This document shows positions 11,304-23,643 of a stretch of 64,000 bases of DNA, one piece after another (within the stretch, counting starts at the first letter, position 1; each line of letters begins with the position of its first letter). The DNA comes from Vesta saturnalis. Its lineage: Eukaryota > Arthropoda > Insecta > Coleoptera > Lampyridae. Both the position numbers and the translations under genes were made by a program. The stretch lies in contig JARFJB010001352.1 of assembly GCA_036346205.1 (NCBI GenBank), positions 1,414,001-1,478,000 of the forward strand, in the 5' to 3' direction. The notes under the pieces were generated by a model that worked only from the letters and a program-made list of their open reading frames with translations, did not search any database and was not told the origin of the DNA.

Positions 11304-11608
11304 CCTACAGTGTAGCACAAAAAGTTGTAGCGGTTTAAACATGTCCTAATGGTTGCTTGTAGCGCCCTCTAGGAAATACACCGAAATTGATGATAAATTT
11401 GAATTTCTCGTCCCAAGAAACCCCCATATAACAAATTTTATAAAATTAGCTCAAAGCAGTCGAAAGGTATGAAAGAAAATGTGATTTATTTTTTGACATT
11501 GCTATAGCTTCCTTATTATCAACTTTAGGACTAAGGCAAGTTTAGTTAAATGGGCGTATCTTCACGTAAGTAATCTTCAATCCTTTTGGCTATGCAATTT
11601 AGGAACAC

Positions 11609-11611
<3 letters not shown>
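11304..11611. repeat. Terminal-repeat fragment ending at a (TA)n array
   Basis: 11304-11575 repeats 744-1010 in the same orientation. At 11601-11611 the sequence AGGAACACCCT looks like an inverted element end that abuts the TA array exactly. Confidence 0.5.

Positions 11612-11655
<44 letters not shown>
11612..11655. repeat. (TA)n microsatellite
   Basis: Uninterrupted TA dinucleotides, about 22 units, directly after the element-like end AGGAACACCCT. Confidence 0.95.
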
Positions 11656-11657
<2 letters not shown>

Positions 11658-12134
11658 CAAACGAACAAAACTTTAGTTAATTATGTAAAAGATTACAAAA
11701 TTTAATAAATGAACAAAGCTTTATTTCATTAATTAAAAATTTAAATTTAAAAAACGATAAAACTTTTTAATTAAGCATGTAACATAATTTAGAAAACGAA
11801 CAATACTTGCATCCAAATAAATGCCTGATTTTTTACTGTATTCTTTAGAACACTCTTTCAATATTGCTATCAATGGTTTCTCACGAAATTTTACTAATCG
11901 TTTCATTTTTACAATAAATTTAACTTAAATTTTTTAACGTGTCTGTCAGTGTTTGACAAATGCTTCTTGTTCATGACAAGAATAGCTCTGTTACTATGGT
12001 AGTTGAGTATGACGTCATTGCAGTTGAATTACCGCTGTAATTCATAACGTTCAATGGGAGTAGCGCTATAATCCTAACGAAGTTGCATTGCTGTATAGCA
12101 GAAAATTACACATGAGGGAAATATGCAATATAAT

Positions 12135-12665
12135 TTTTTTAGGGTAACTATGCAACTTCTTTAATACGTTCATAACGAAAACAGGCAGCATGGTAGAAAC
12201 AAAAACAATAATCTATGTCAGACTGACGTTTAAAAGTTCATGTCAGATAGAGATTAATAGATGTAAATACATGTTAACTTAAAAAAATCCCAAAGCCGCT
12301 CGCTTCTATAAGATATTAGTAATACAGTTTAACCATTTTCATTCATATTTAATTATTTTTTAGATTTACATTGTGTTATATTAAGAAACTTTATAAAGAA
12401 AAGTTATGTAAAATTAAATTTTCTTTAAAAAATATGTCTACACTTTTCCTTAGAAAATTAATCCTTATTCAGGTATTGAAAAAGTTGTTTTAGAAATATT
12501 TGATAAAAACCAAAAACTGACCCTAATAACCCCCCCCCCTCCAAAATCTAATAAGCTCTAAGCCAAATGAAAATAAGTACGTAGGTATTTTCGTTCTGGA
12601 GTTTTCGTGGATACTAACATACATTCACATTGACACACAGACATCATGGCCTATCATGGCCTATC
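12135..12665 (-). repeat. Dispersed non-coding repeat family, copy 1
   Basis: Inverted relative to 31545-33000. Shared blocks in order: a GTAACTATGCAAC block, a TCTGACATGAA-type block with ATTATTGTTTTTG, AAAAAGTGTAGACATATTTTT, GTTTTTATCAAATATTTC, a C-run and TTTCGCCAAGAT. Copy 1 has only a short GTCTGTGTGTCAATGTG tract (reverse strand) where copy 2 has a 640-bp array. No protein; the class is unknown. Confidence 0.75.
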
Positions 12666-12747
12666 TTGGCGAAACTTGGCCAAAAGCTGTAAAATGAATT
12701 AATAAGTCTAATTAGCGATAGTAAAAAAAAGTCGATTGCATAAAATA

Positions 12748-13243
12748 GGGGCCACCCCTGTAACTTTTGAACGGGTTGTTAGATCTTGCTCAAGTTTTGA
12801 TGGGTTATATTAGAACCAGTTTGGAATTTTTTACATAAAAAACAATATAACCAACTTTCAGTTTCACTGGAAATGACACAAAAGCTGAAAATTTAAGTGG
12901 AACAACCTGTATATTTTTACATGTTTGGATTCTACGACTTCAAATATATACAGTTCCGGTCTAGGACGTTTTAGGCGCCTAATGTTCCGGCGCCTAAAAG
13001 TTCGCGCGCCTAAAAGAGCTCACGCCTAATGACTCGGCGTCTAAAAGCGCGCGCCTAATAGTGCGCGCCTAAAGAAGCGCGCCTAAACGTCCCTTTCCGA
13101 TACAGTTCATCTGCCAAATGTTAACTCAAACGCAATTTTACTTTGACAGAGTCGGCCTCAGGAGCAGATTGTGTTAATAAAAATTAGAAAATTAAAAATT
13201 ACTGCTTTATTTAGGAACTAAGGAAATTACTATGCTATCGTTT
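12748..13243. mobile_element. Left arm of outer TIR element
   Basis: Inverted relative to 15588-15812. The shared blocks are CCCCTGTAACTTTTGAACGG, TGGGTTATATTAG, GCAAAAGCTGAAAATTTAA-like and ATACAGTTCATCTG. The arm is about 215 bp and is split by the 143-bp insertion at 12957-13099. Together with 15388-15812 it forms an element of about 0.8 kb that hosts the Tc1/mariner-type element. Confidence 0.75.
12957..13099. mobile_element. 143-bp GC-rich miniature element with 9-bp target duplication
   Basis: Bounded by ATACAGTTC at 12948-12956 and again at 13100-13108. The other arm of the host element (15588-15812) has only one copy of this sequence, which shows the empty site. The ends are imperfect inverted repeats: CGG, five or six variable bases, GGACGTTT(T)AGGCGC. 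The interior is a run of 16-19 bp units containing GCGCCTAA(A/T). A target duplication of 8-9 bp would fit the hAT or Mutator-like superfamilies; neither can be chosen from this copy. Confidence 0.75.
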
Positions 13244-14279
13244 TACTATAGTGCGAGTCACCGAGAATGCAGTGTGCGTATAGCAATTATTGTAATAGGC
13301 ATACTGTGTTGCCGGTTGTCCGATGCTTGAAATCGGCTCTGAAGTTATTATACAGTGCCAAAAGTTGGACACAAATGAAAAAAACTTTTTTTTTGAACGA
13401 TACGTAAGTAAACTGCTTATTTTGAAAAAATCGGAATATTAGTTGAAAAATCACTCAAAATTCTCAAATATGAATTTTCAAGACGATCAAAATATCGTTA
13501 AACAATTGTATATTAGAAAGTTACTTACAATGCATTTACGTCATTTCAAATCAGCTTATCTAAGATATCTTAATGAGTTTTAATGTAACTGAAAAGTAAA
13601 CAAACAACCCTAAATATAATACTGATTTTCAGTCTTGTTTGTGACTTATTACCGGTAACATGAATTAAAAATTAAACGGACAAATGCTCCATATGAAAAT
13701 TATAATTTTTCAATATCATTTGTCATTTAGTGAATGATGAAAATTGAGTTTGACTGCAGCGGTGAGTCTGTTCCAAAATAGTTAGTGAAAAACAATTTTA
13801 CTATCAAGAAGGAAACAAAACAATGGTGAATTAAAATCTCCTGCACAAGAAAAAAGGTAAGTCAGTCAAATTTCGAATATACATACGATGAGTTTTAAGA
13901 GCTTATTAAAGAATTGTACATACTTTTTGTAAAACATTCCTCCAACTTTGAAAGCTGATATATAATGTTATTCGAGAATGAAATTGCCATCGTTCTCTTT
14001 AAGTACCCTAGGTAGATTGATTAAAGATATTGGTTTTGAATATTGAGTGTGAAAAACATAAAGAACGAATCATTAATTGACAAGTATTTAAGACCCATCA
14101 AAACTATGCAGAAATTTACTTCTATTTTGATTAACATACATTACAAACGTAATGGCATTGTGAAACTAGCAAACGTAGAATGCTTTTATAAAGTTTAACC
14201 ACAGTAAAAAATATCATAAAAGAGTCCACTTTGTTATTCTTGCATAGTTTTGAGGTGTTTATTTGCACCAGTTTGATTT

Positions 14280-14903
14280 TTAAAAAAAAAACATGGCGAT
14301 TATCACGAAAATGAAACATTAGCAAATTTTAAAGAACAACCTGATTTTCTTTTAAAAACGGACGGAAAACGTTGTTTGGATAGCGCTTCGTATCATTCGC
14401 TAAATTTAGTTTTCCAACTACTTCATGGAACAAACCCCAAATTAAAATTGGCTGCTCGAAAGAAACATTTTTTGATGACTCCTATTTAAAATCAGAGCTG
14501 CTTGAAGTTGTCAACACCTATAGAGACCAATACGACAAGTATAAAATTGAAGAAATAGTTGCAAAATACGACGTAACTTTTTGCGTTTACCACCATGCCA
14601 TTGTGAGCTTAACCCGATCGAGATGGTGTGGAATCAGATTAAGCACTATATTGCAACAAACAACTCCGATTTCAAGGCAGAGCACGTCCGTTTATTGATA
14701 AATGAAACATTTGGACATGTACTGCACAAAATTGGAGTAATTGTGTTGCACATGTCAGAGAAAAAACGGAAAAAGAAATGTGGACTGCTGATAACCTCCA
14801 AGACAACGTGGCTGAAATCATAATAAGTGTAAATTTTAGCGACAGTTCTGAGAATGAGATTTCAGACCTCGATGATGACTGTGTCGACGACGTGCAGGTG
14901 TAA
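14280..14903 (+). pseudogene. DDE transposase of the TA-flanked element, C-terminal half
   Basis: Recognisable blocks run in order across three frames: GDYHENE (14290), LDSASYHS with the second acidic catalytic position (14378), FFDDSYLKSELLEVVNTYRD (14470-14530) and LRLPPCHCELNPIEMVWNQI with the catalytic Glu (14581-14640). The C-terminus ends in an acidic tail before a stop at 14901-14903. RLPPxHCELNPIE is the signature of a widespread insect DDE family of the IS630/Tc1/mariner group. Frameshifts occur near 14440, 14560 and 14720. The first catalytic Asp and the DNA-binding domain are not recognisable. Confidence 0.8.
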
Positions 14904-15213
14904 ATAGTGTAAAAAGTGTAAATATTTTATTTGTTTATAAATGTACAATTAATTCTCTGTTTATTTGTTCTTATATGTATTAACTTTGCCTGAAATAATT
15001 CTTTTGTAATTTATTGTTTATTATTATTAAATATTGAAAACATAGTAAACGTCGGGTGTAAATAGTGTAAAAAGTGTAAATGTTTTATTTGTTTATAAAT
15101 GTACAATTAATTCTCTGTTTATTTTTTCTTAAATTAACTTTGCCTGAAATAATTCTTTTGTAATTTTAAATTTATTGTTTATTATTATTAATTATTGAAA
15201 ACATTTAAACAAG
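14898..15213. repeat. 158-bp tandem duplication
   Basis: The unit starting GTGTAAATAGTGTAAAAAG at 14898 is repeated at 15056 with a few substitutions and a short insertion. It covers the end of the transposase and its 3' flank. Confidence 0.9.
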
Positions 15214-15387
15214 GCGAAACTATAAATATCATCAAACTTCCAACAAGTTTTTAGCGAATCTGTGACAGCGGAGAAATTTGCCTGAGACCGGACTTGAGGT
15301 TTAACCGATCCCAGCATAACGAAAACTGGCAACGGTGAGCTCCATAAGACTCCACACTGCATTATCAGTGTGACTTTCACTATAGTA

Positions 15388-15812
15388 CTTGAAAGAGCTA
15401 TTAAATATACAGGGTGGCCCATGTATGTTTCTATTGAGAACAGTGAGTTTTAATTAAAAACCGTAATTTTTAAATTTTATTGTTAATAAACTTCACAAAA
15501 ATTAATTATGAGGAAAAATAATATTGTGGGGGTAATTGTAAGTCAATTATCCATAATTTAGAAGACGTCATAATGATCTAAAATTAATTGATATTTGACA
15601 GATGAACTGTATGTATCTGAAGCTCTAGAATCCAAATAGATAAAAATATACATGGAGTTCCATTTAAATTTTCAGCTTTTGCGTCATTTCCGGTGGAACC
15701 GGAAGTCGGCCATATTGATTTTTATATGTAAAAAATGCCAAACTGGCACTAATATAACCCACCAAAATTTGAACAAAGCTAACGACCCGTTCAAAAGTTA
15801 CAGGGGTCTACC
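15388..15812. mobile_element. Right arm of outer TIR element
   Basis: 15588-15812 is the reverse complement of 12748-12956 plus 13109-13135. 15388-15587 is internal sequence of the outer element. Confidence 0.7.
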
Positions 15813-18120
15813 CGGTATACTTACATATACATAAGGTAATACACCTACATATGTATATGTAGGTTAGAAGGTAAAAATGCAAAAGAGAATGGATTCTATG
15901 TACAAAAAATAGATACATTTTTTTGTGCCCACCCTCTTTCAGAACACACGAGCCGCCACTACTGAAATTAGCACCCCTGGTTTAAAAATCGGTATTCCAG
16001 CGAAACTAACTTTGTGGGTCTTTAATTAATCATAAATTTTAGGCATGTTTTTATTTAAATTGGCCCAAGTAGGGGTGCCAACTTTATTGACCTATAACAA
16101 GAGCTAAAAATAAAGGAAATCCAGAAGTATAATTATATACGATTTTTTTTTTATTTATATGATTTTTAGAGGTTTAGTAATTAAATTTGTGCAAACACAT
16201 TTTACTATTTCGTAACGCCCACTTAAAAATTCTAAAAATACCAAAACAATATTTTCAGTGAATTAGTACTTTGAATACTTTATGTGACGCCTTAGTAATT
16301 AAGTAATTAAACAAAGTATTGTATTTACATAATTTAAATCATATGCATTATTGTAAGATCAACCATATTTTAGGCTCAAATGAAGTGAAGGTATTAATTA
16401 TTTGACAGTTATTCAAATTGGTACACACTTTGTGGTGTAATAAAAAGGAGTCCCTCTACTTTCTTATTTATTTATTTCGCCTGTATTAGAAAAGAATTTA
16501 TTATTAAATACAATATTATTTTATTTAACCATAATAATTATTGTGGTCAACGGATTCGTTTCCTATTCAAGGAATTCACAATTATATTTCCAGGTGCAAT
16601 TATAATAAAGTACACTAAGAATAAATACAATGTGCAATTTTTCAATAGATTCTTTAAATATGTACATAGTGAAATTTTAAGTTCAACTAACTGTACCTAC
16701 TATTAGCTCAACAGGAAGGTGGTATAGATACCTAATTAGCACACTTATCACTTATTGCATTATCGAACTATAATTTGATTTTACATATTTAGAGCGGTGA
16801 TAAGAGCACTAGCCACCGCGATAATGAAAAAGTCATTTAAATGTTTCTGTCCAAAATGGTATCGTAAATTAAAAACATGCTGGGTCAGAAAAATTGGCCT
16901 TAATTAAACAAAAATGCATAATAATAATAATAATGCACATACTATTATGCATAAGATCAACAGGTATCCCATATTCTGCACATTTTTTAAAGCTTACTAT
17001 TTTACCACACATTTTGCAATAACTACGGTAAGTGTGCATAATACATATAATGGACAATATAAATGACATAATAAAGTGATAAAATTTGGAAAAATTAAAA
17101 CAATTTTAGCCTTGAAAAAAATATTTATGTACCGTTTAAAATTCTTATACCTACTTATCTATCACATTATTAAGTCAATAAATAATAGTATCAATAAAAA
17201 AATCAATTAATTTTCCATTACAAAACATGCAATAAAAAAATAGCTCAAACTAACGATGCCATTTAGTTATTATCCTCTTTAGCTTGATACTCAAACTTGA
17301 TATATTTTATTAAAATTATACGGTAGAAAACCTGCTTAAAGATTTAAAATATCTTTGCAGCCCCTCACCCCTAACGCCACAACATTAAAATTAATTACAA
17401 ATCATTGAATTCACCGAAATTATTTAAATAAAAATTCTTACCAAAATAATAGCAATTTTCATTTTGATTTTGTTTTCGTTCACAACTTAACACGTTCTAC
17501 ATAAGACTGAGATCTTTCCATACACCTGTATAACGAAAGGATTAAGTGGGGATAGATATACTGGTTTACGTCATGGAACAAGCTTGGTTTGCGTTCTTTG
17601 GTTGGAATAGAAGAGGTTGTTGGCATTCGAGCATGCTGTTTTACTGCAGTTTTAGTAATATTACTCACTCTATTTTACTTGAATGAGTTTTAAATCTGTA
17701 ATTTGAGATAGACAATACACTTATACGAGGGTTGCTCAGTTAATTTACATAATGCATTTTCTGAACTTTAAAATTAACTATCAAAGTTGATGTTTGCTTT
17801 GTAAACTTTATTATTTTTATTGTTTGCTAGTTAATGTAGTTATTATTACTTTGTAAATACGTGTTGGTTGATGAATTTGGTAAACATATCTCCATTAATG
17901 ATACAGACCTTGGCTATTTTAAAACGGTAAATATCGTTTCTGTATAATTGTACATAACTTGTGCATTAGAAATGCTGATAGTGAGGATTTTAATACGTAT
18001 AATAATTTTTCATGTCACATGAATAAATGTTTTGATTTATGCATAATAACAAACAGATAAAATCATGGTCGTAAAAATTTGAGTTAGCCGACTCCAAACA
18101 CTTTTCCACGTTGGATTATT
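15813..18120. other. Non-coding stretch, no gene seen
   Basis: AT-rich DNA with a short (ATA)n run near 16919. Short open frames here (for example 16869-17069 and 17480-17668, minus) have no recognisable features. Confidence 0.5.
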
Positions 18121-21060
18121 TAACATAACATAACCTTCACGCCATTCCCTTGCGGAGTAAGCAAAACAATCCCGGCCGCTTATTTATGACATGTCCTTTT
18201 ATTTTTAAAACTCCTTACCTTTCTTTCTTTTATCATACATGTTACTACATTCAGCCAAGTTTTACACGGCCTACCAGGTCCAGCCTTACCTCTAACCTCG
18301 CCCACATATATTTGTTTCGTTAATCTTGCGTTGTTCATTCTCTCAATGTGACCAAACCAACTTAATGTACTTTTATATCTATCCATCATCGTCTTTTCCT
18401 CGCCACACTCCATCATTGTTTATCTTATCCCTTCACGTTTCACCACATGCGATTCGCAGGAATCTCATTCGTGTTTTTTTTTGACATACCCATGTCTCAC
18501 TTCCATACAGTACTGACGTGACAAACATGCATTATAGATTACTGGTTTCGCAGCTAGATTCATGCTTTCGTTTCTCATTATCGTCCACATACTTCCAATC
18601 ACTTTCCTTCCAGCATTGATCCTTCGTCCAATCTCGCCATATATTGTACCAACTGTAGTAAACATTCTACCCAGATATACCAACTCGTCCACTTGTTCCA
18701 CAATTTCAGCTTGCAGAGTAAATACTCTACTCTCCTTTCCACCTTCCCGATTGAACAACGCAATCCTAGTTTTGTTCACGTTTACCTCTAGGTCCATGCT
18801 CTCACAGACTGTATCAAACTTCCTCAGAGCAGTTTGTAGCTCATCCGTACTGTCACTTAATAAGACTGTGTCATCTGCATACACCAGAACTCGTACATTC
18901 ACGTCACCAACCATTACACCATTTGTGTCGGTACATGCTTGCCTAACACATTTATGTATACATTGAACAATCACGGTGATATCACACAGCCTTATCGCAC
19001 TCCTTGCTCAATATTAAAGTATTCACTCACACCCTCTCATCCTAACATATGCCCGGCTACCGTTTATTCTGTTTATTAGACCTTCATTTACGCCATATTC
19101 ATTTAATATTTCCCACGGCTTCTCCCTATTCACTCTGTCGTATGCTTTCTCCAGATCTACAAACGCACAGTACAGATTACTTTACACTTAAATACTTTTT
19201 GATCACCTGCTGGAGAGGAATCATCTGATCCACACATCCTTTCCCTGGCATGAAGCCACCTTGCACATCCCAAATCTTAGGTTGTGTAGTTTCTCGTACT
19301 CTATCAATCAGTATTTTTCCTAATACTAGTATACTGGGCAAACTTACTCCTCTGTAGTTCTTGCAATCACTCATGTTCCCCTTGCCCTTATACAGTAGTA
19401 CAATGATCGCGCTCTTCCAATCCCTTGGCACTTTTCCACACTTAATGCATACATTGAATAATTCACACAATCTTCGTGTAAGCTTTGCACCTGCATACTT
19501 TAGCATTTCACCTGTGATTTCAACTACGCCTGTTCCTTTACGGTTTTTTAACCTTCCTACCATTTATCCCAATATCCTTCTCAGTTTCATTCGCCATACC
19601 TTCTATATTCTCCTTATTTAACCCTTCAGTTTTACTTTCATCGTACAACTTTTTGAAATGTTATTGCCAGCATTTCCTCACGTCACAATCGTCCCGTCCC
19701 ATACTACTTCGTTGCTCGTATTCAACATTCCTGCAGTGTTCTATTTTGGGCCACGTTTTGTATTTTTACCCATTTCCAGAAGAGCTTTATGTTTCCCTCA
19801 AAATGGCGCATTTTCTCTCTTTCTACAGCAGTCACTTCTTTACTTATTCTCACTGCCTCCTTTGCTTCTTTGTTTCTTAATCTGTACACCTCATGCAATC
19901 GCTTTTTCTCAGTCTTGTTTTTTGCAGCAATCATTGCCATGTACGCATCTGTTTTCTTACACACTGCCTTTTTTACCGACTCATTCTATCAAGTACATTT
20001 TTTCTGTCTACCTCGAGTCGCTCTTCCACATATCCGCACGGTACAATTGACAACACAGTTTTTCAAGCTTATTCATGCACTTTCAACGTCAGTGTCTTTT
20101 ATTTGTTCGTTCCACACTGCTTCATTCACATTCAACTCTTTACTCACATCATCTGCGTATTTTATTCTCTCACCATTATCTACTAGTTTGCCTACCCTAA
20201 TTCTGGACATTCTCACTACGTTTGCTTTCCTTCTCCATACCCACTTTTGCCCTACACACACCCTATACAACCAAAAAGTGGTTTGATCAACACTCCGATC
20301 CCCGCATTACTTTTGTGTGTTTCACCTGGTTTCTAAGTCGTTCATCATACACTATCAAGTCAGTCATACTTTTAGATTCACCTCTTTGCCATATATACAT
20401 AAGCATATTTTTATGTTTAAACCATGTATTAGATACAAACAGGTTTCTCTCCACACAGATATTCACCAGGCGTTCACCATTCTCATTGACTCTTTGGTCT
20501 CGGAACTTTCCTAGAACACGTTCAGTATGTTTTCTCTGTACACCCACAGATCCGTTCAAATCTACCAATATCAATATTCTTTCGTTTGCCTTACATACGT
20601 TAAGCACGTTCTCTACATGATTCCAGAAGTTTTCACACTCTTGTTCTCTTTCACCATTCGCCGGTGCACATCAGGTAATAAGAAAAATTCTTCGAAACTC
20701 CACTTGCATTCTAACCCACATTACCCGAGGAGATACCATTTCGTACTGTTTTAACACGTATTTTCGCTCTTTTACTTACGATCACCCCAACTGCTTTGCG
20801 TCATGCACTTTAGTCTCAACTCCTGACCATAGTTCTAGGATGCCATCCTCCATCTCCTCGGCATCCTTTCCTTTGCGCTTTGTCTCCGTTACACACAGAA
20901 TATCAAGCTGCCTTTTGTACATTATATTCGCAATTTCAAATTCTTCACCTTGCATACCTCTAACATTTCACGCATCGACTCGCCTTTCAAACCTTGCACA
21001 GTCGTCAGCAACGGGGTCTGTCAGTTTCGATCTTGACCGCCCCTTGTAGCCAGGTCGATC
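18121..21060 (-). pseudogene. Non-LTR retrotransposon (LINE), endonuclease and reverse transcriptase
   Basis: Minus-strand remnant of one polyprotein. The apurinic-like endonuclease comes first: QLDILCVTETKRKGKDAEE (about 20930-20860), then LILVDLNGSVG and NTWFKHKNMLMYIWQRGE with SMTDLIVYDERLR (20607-20290). A linker with coiled, charged sequence follows (19964-19722). The RT has LKNRKGTGVVEITGEMLKY, VPRDWKSAIIVLLYKGKG and CKNYRGVSLPSI (19563-19300), then DLEKAYDRVNRE (about 19150) and VLVYADDTVLLSDSTDEL with the catalytic YADD (18900-18850). The C-terminus has WFGHIERMNNARLTK and GRPCKTWL (18360-18270). The 3' end carries TTATGTTATGTTA copies at 18120, typical of tail repeats. Stops and frameshifts are frequent. 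RTE- or CR1-like clade membership cannot be decided by eye. Confidence 0.9.
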
Positions 21061-21230
21061 CGAGGCAATTGTATTGTTCTTTTGAGTGCCTCGGACGATG
21101 TAGCATTCCCTGGTAACGGTATCGTCCTACTACCGGACAGTTATGTGTCTACTGCCCAGACACGTAAGGAAGTAAAAGGTAGAAATATAGACAGAGATAT
21201 AAATAATAAAAAGTGTATACTTACTTGTAT

Positions 21231-21232
<2 letters not shown>

Positions 21233-21283
<51 letters not shown>
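21233..21283. repeat. (AT)n microsatellite
   Basis: Uninterrupted AT dinucleotides, about 25 units, close to the left end of the element at 21338. Confidence 0.95.
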
Positions 21284-21286
<3 letters not shown>

Positions 21287-21337
21287 GATAGAGCTTTCAA
21301 AATTAAGACAAAAAGTTCATTAAACATAGGTTTCCAA

Positions 21338-23585
21338 ACGCTTAGTTTTGGAGATACAGGGTTTCCAAGTTTTAATTTTTTTTCAGTTTTTTTGATTTAG
21401 CTTCAAAACTACTTCAAATAATAAATCCAAATTTAGTACACATATTACACTCCTTAAACTCAATATTAACAGTAGTTTAACGTTTATCAATATCTACAGG
21501 GTAGTACATTTTCTGGAGTGGTACACCCTTCATCCCCCCCGAACTTTTTCATGCGACGCCTCTAACTCTTAAAAACCAAAAATTTAGATTGCCCATTTGA
21601 TTTAGGAACTTTTTTGTCTTTTGCTTTTTTTTCGAAAAATGCATAGTTTTTGAGATAAATTAGCTGTAATCCATGAACAGCTTCTAAATGGTAAGCAAAG
21701 AACGTCTGATGCTCCCGCAAAAAATAGTGTGCCGTGAAAAGAACAATAAAAAAAAAGAATCAAATTATGTCAATTCTCACGTTTTTTTTTGTCTCTTAAT
21801 AAAAATTTGTACTCCACTGATTTTTTCCTAACTTTTCGGTTGGATTAAATAAAGGAAAATAAAAATAAAACAACAAAATAAATATTAAAAAAATACGTAT
21901 TTATTGGAAAAAATTTCTATTTAAGATTTTAACAAGAACGAAACGAACGAAATAAATAAATTAAAGAAATAAACTTAACCTATAACAACAAAAGAAAAAC
22001 GCTATCGTAATAATAAATAAAGTTAAAGAAACTGTTCAAAATGTGAACCATTTTGTTGAATACATAATTCACACCGACGAATAATTGTACGTGGAATATT
22101 AACTAAAAATTGTCTTATTTCATTACACGCATCCCTAATCCTATTAGTGAGTTCATCTCTTGTTGCCACAGGAGTTGCATACACCCTTTCTTTTAAATAC
22201 CCCCCCACACAAAAATCTAAGGAATTTAGGTCTGGAGACCTTGGCGGCCAGGGAACTGGGCTTGCACGACCGATCCATCTTCCTGGATAATGGTTATGCA
22301 GCCAATTTCAAACCATCCTGCTATAATGAACTGGACAACCATCAAGCTGGAACGAAGCCATTATTCGTAAATTTAAGGGAATATGTTCCCACATATTCCA
22401 TGTTCATTGTCTAAGAATTCCAAGAAAGCCGCAGCATTCATCCGAGGTGGTGAAAATCAGGGCCCAAAAAGGTGATTATTGTAAATACCTATCCAGACGT
22501 TCACACTAAATTCTTGTTGGAAATGTCTCAGGCGAACTACATGTAGATTTTCATGTGCCCATACATGCTGGTTGTGAAAATTTACCACACCACGGCGAGT
22601 GAAGCAGGATTCATCGGTTCATAAAACATTATTTAAAAAACCTAGATTGTTATTTTCAGCAAGAATCCATCGAAAATACGCAACTCTACGTTCCTCGTCC
22701 CCTGGTTCTAGTCCTTGAACAGGTTGTGGATGGTAAGGATATCGGTGATCCCGTCTTAATGTTCGGTGAATAGTAGTATTTGGACTCCACCTAAAGCTAC
22801 AGATACTCTTCTAATGCTAGTTGTGGGATCTCTGTCGAATTCACGCAAAATTCGTCGTGCAATATTTCTTTGCTGCCTATAATTATTATTTTGACGACCA
22901 TGCACATTATTTAACCCCTGACTTATAATTTGTTGGTGAACTCTTACACATACTGAAGGATGCGGAGCTCTTCTAAAAGGAAATGTTCGCCTATATTCAC
23001 AGGCTGCTGCTGCTCAACTTCCATTTACAAAGCTATAAGATATCCGCTATTTCTTGATTAGAAAACAAAAATGATATTTCAAAAGATCACTTTTGCAATA
23101 AAAATTAACACAATAAAATATGTAAATAAATTACATTCTTTCTTATGCACAAGTCGTATTTAAAATAAAACGTGAGATTTGACATAATTTGATTCTTTTT
23201 TTTATTGTTCTTTTCATGGCACACTATTTTTTGCGGGAGCATCAGACGTTCTTTACTTACCATTTGGAAGCTGTTCATGGATTACAGCTCATTTATCTCC
23301 AAAACTATGCATTTTTAGAAAAAAAATCAAATGGGCAATCTAAATTTTTGGTTTTTAAGAGTTAGAGGCGTCGCAAGAAAAAGTTCGGGAGGGATAAAGG
23401 GTGTACCATCCCAGAAAATGTACTACCCTGTAGATATTGATAAACGTTAAACTACTCTTAATATTGAGTTTAAAGAGTAATATATGCACTAAATTTGGAT
23501 TTATTATTTTAAATAGTTTTGAAGATAAATTAAAAGAACTGAAAAAAAATTAAAACTTTGAAACCCTGTATCTCCAAAACTAAGC

Positions 23586-23586
<1 letters not shown>
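21338..23586 (-). mobile_element. Mariner-like element with about 430-bp inverted ends
   Basis: Left arm 21338-21780 and right arm 23165-23586 are inverted copies. Outer end: CGCTTAGTTTTGGAGATACA. Inner blocks: CTACCCTGTAGATATTGATA, GAGTTAGAGGCGTCGC and GGGAGCATCAGACGTTCTTT. The right end abuts a (TA)n array exactly. The arms are much longer than the roughly 28-bp ends of classical mariners. Confidence 0.85.
22023..23040 (-). pseudogene. Mariner-like transposase (DUF4817 type), heavily decayed
   Basis: Minus strand. The N-terminal block FPFRRAPHPSVCVRVHQQI is near 22985-22925 and a helix-turn-helix part near 22900-22780. ARRILREFDRDPTT follows. A catalytic part with NPASLAVV (22615) has lost its TDEA context. 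The end is intact: GGYLKERVYATPVATRDEL and RRCELCIQQNGSHFEQF with a stop at 22023. Stops occur every few dozen codons. The element sits between its long inverted ends, so it is one unit. Confidence 0.8.

Positions 23587-23641
<55 letters not shown>
23587..23641. repeat. (TA)n microsatellite between two elements
   Basis: Uninterrupted TA dinucleotides between the right end of the element at 21338-23586 and the left end of the Tc1-type element. Confidence 0.95.

Positions 23642-23643
<2 letters not shown>

Larger units (their letters stand above)
13246..15385 (+). mobile_element. Tc1/mariner-type element flanked by TA
   Basis: Ends CTATAGTGCGAGTCAC at left and GTGACTTTCACTATAG at right are inverted, and the homology extends about 100 bp inwards (AATGCAGTGTG block). 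TA dinucleotides lie at 13244-13245 and 15386-15387, the target duplication of this superfamily. Contains the transposase remnant at 14280-14903 and a 158-bp tandem duplication near its right end. 13350-14280 shows no clear coding. Confidence 0.8.

Noticed and set aside
16869..17668. Minus-strand frames of 62-66 codons
   Set aside because: Composition looks random and there are no supporting signals.
19361..20620. Many plus-strand frames of 65-165 codons
   Set aside because: Antisense shadows of the minus-strand LINE.
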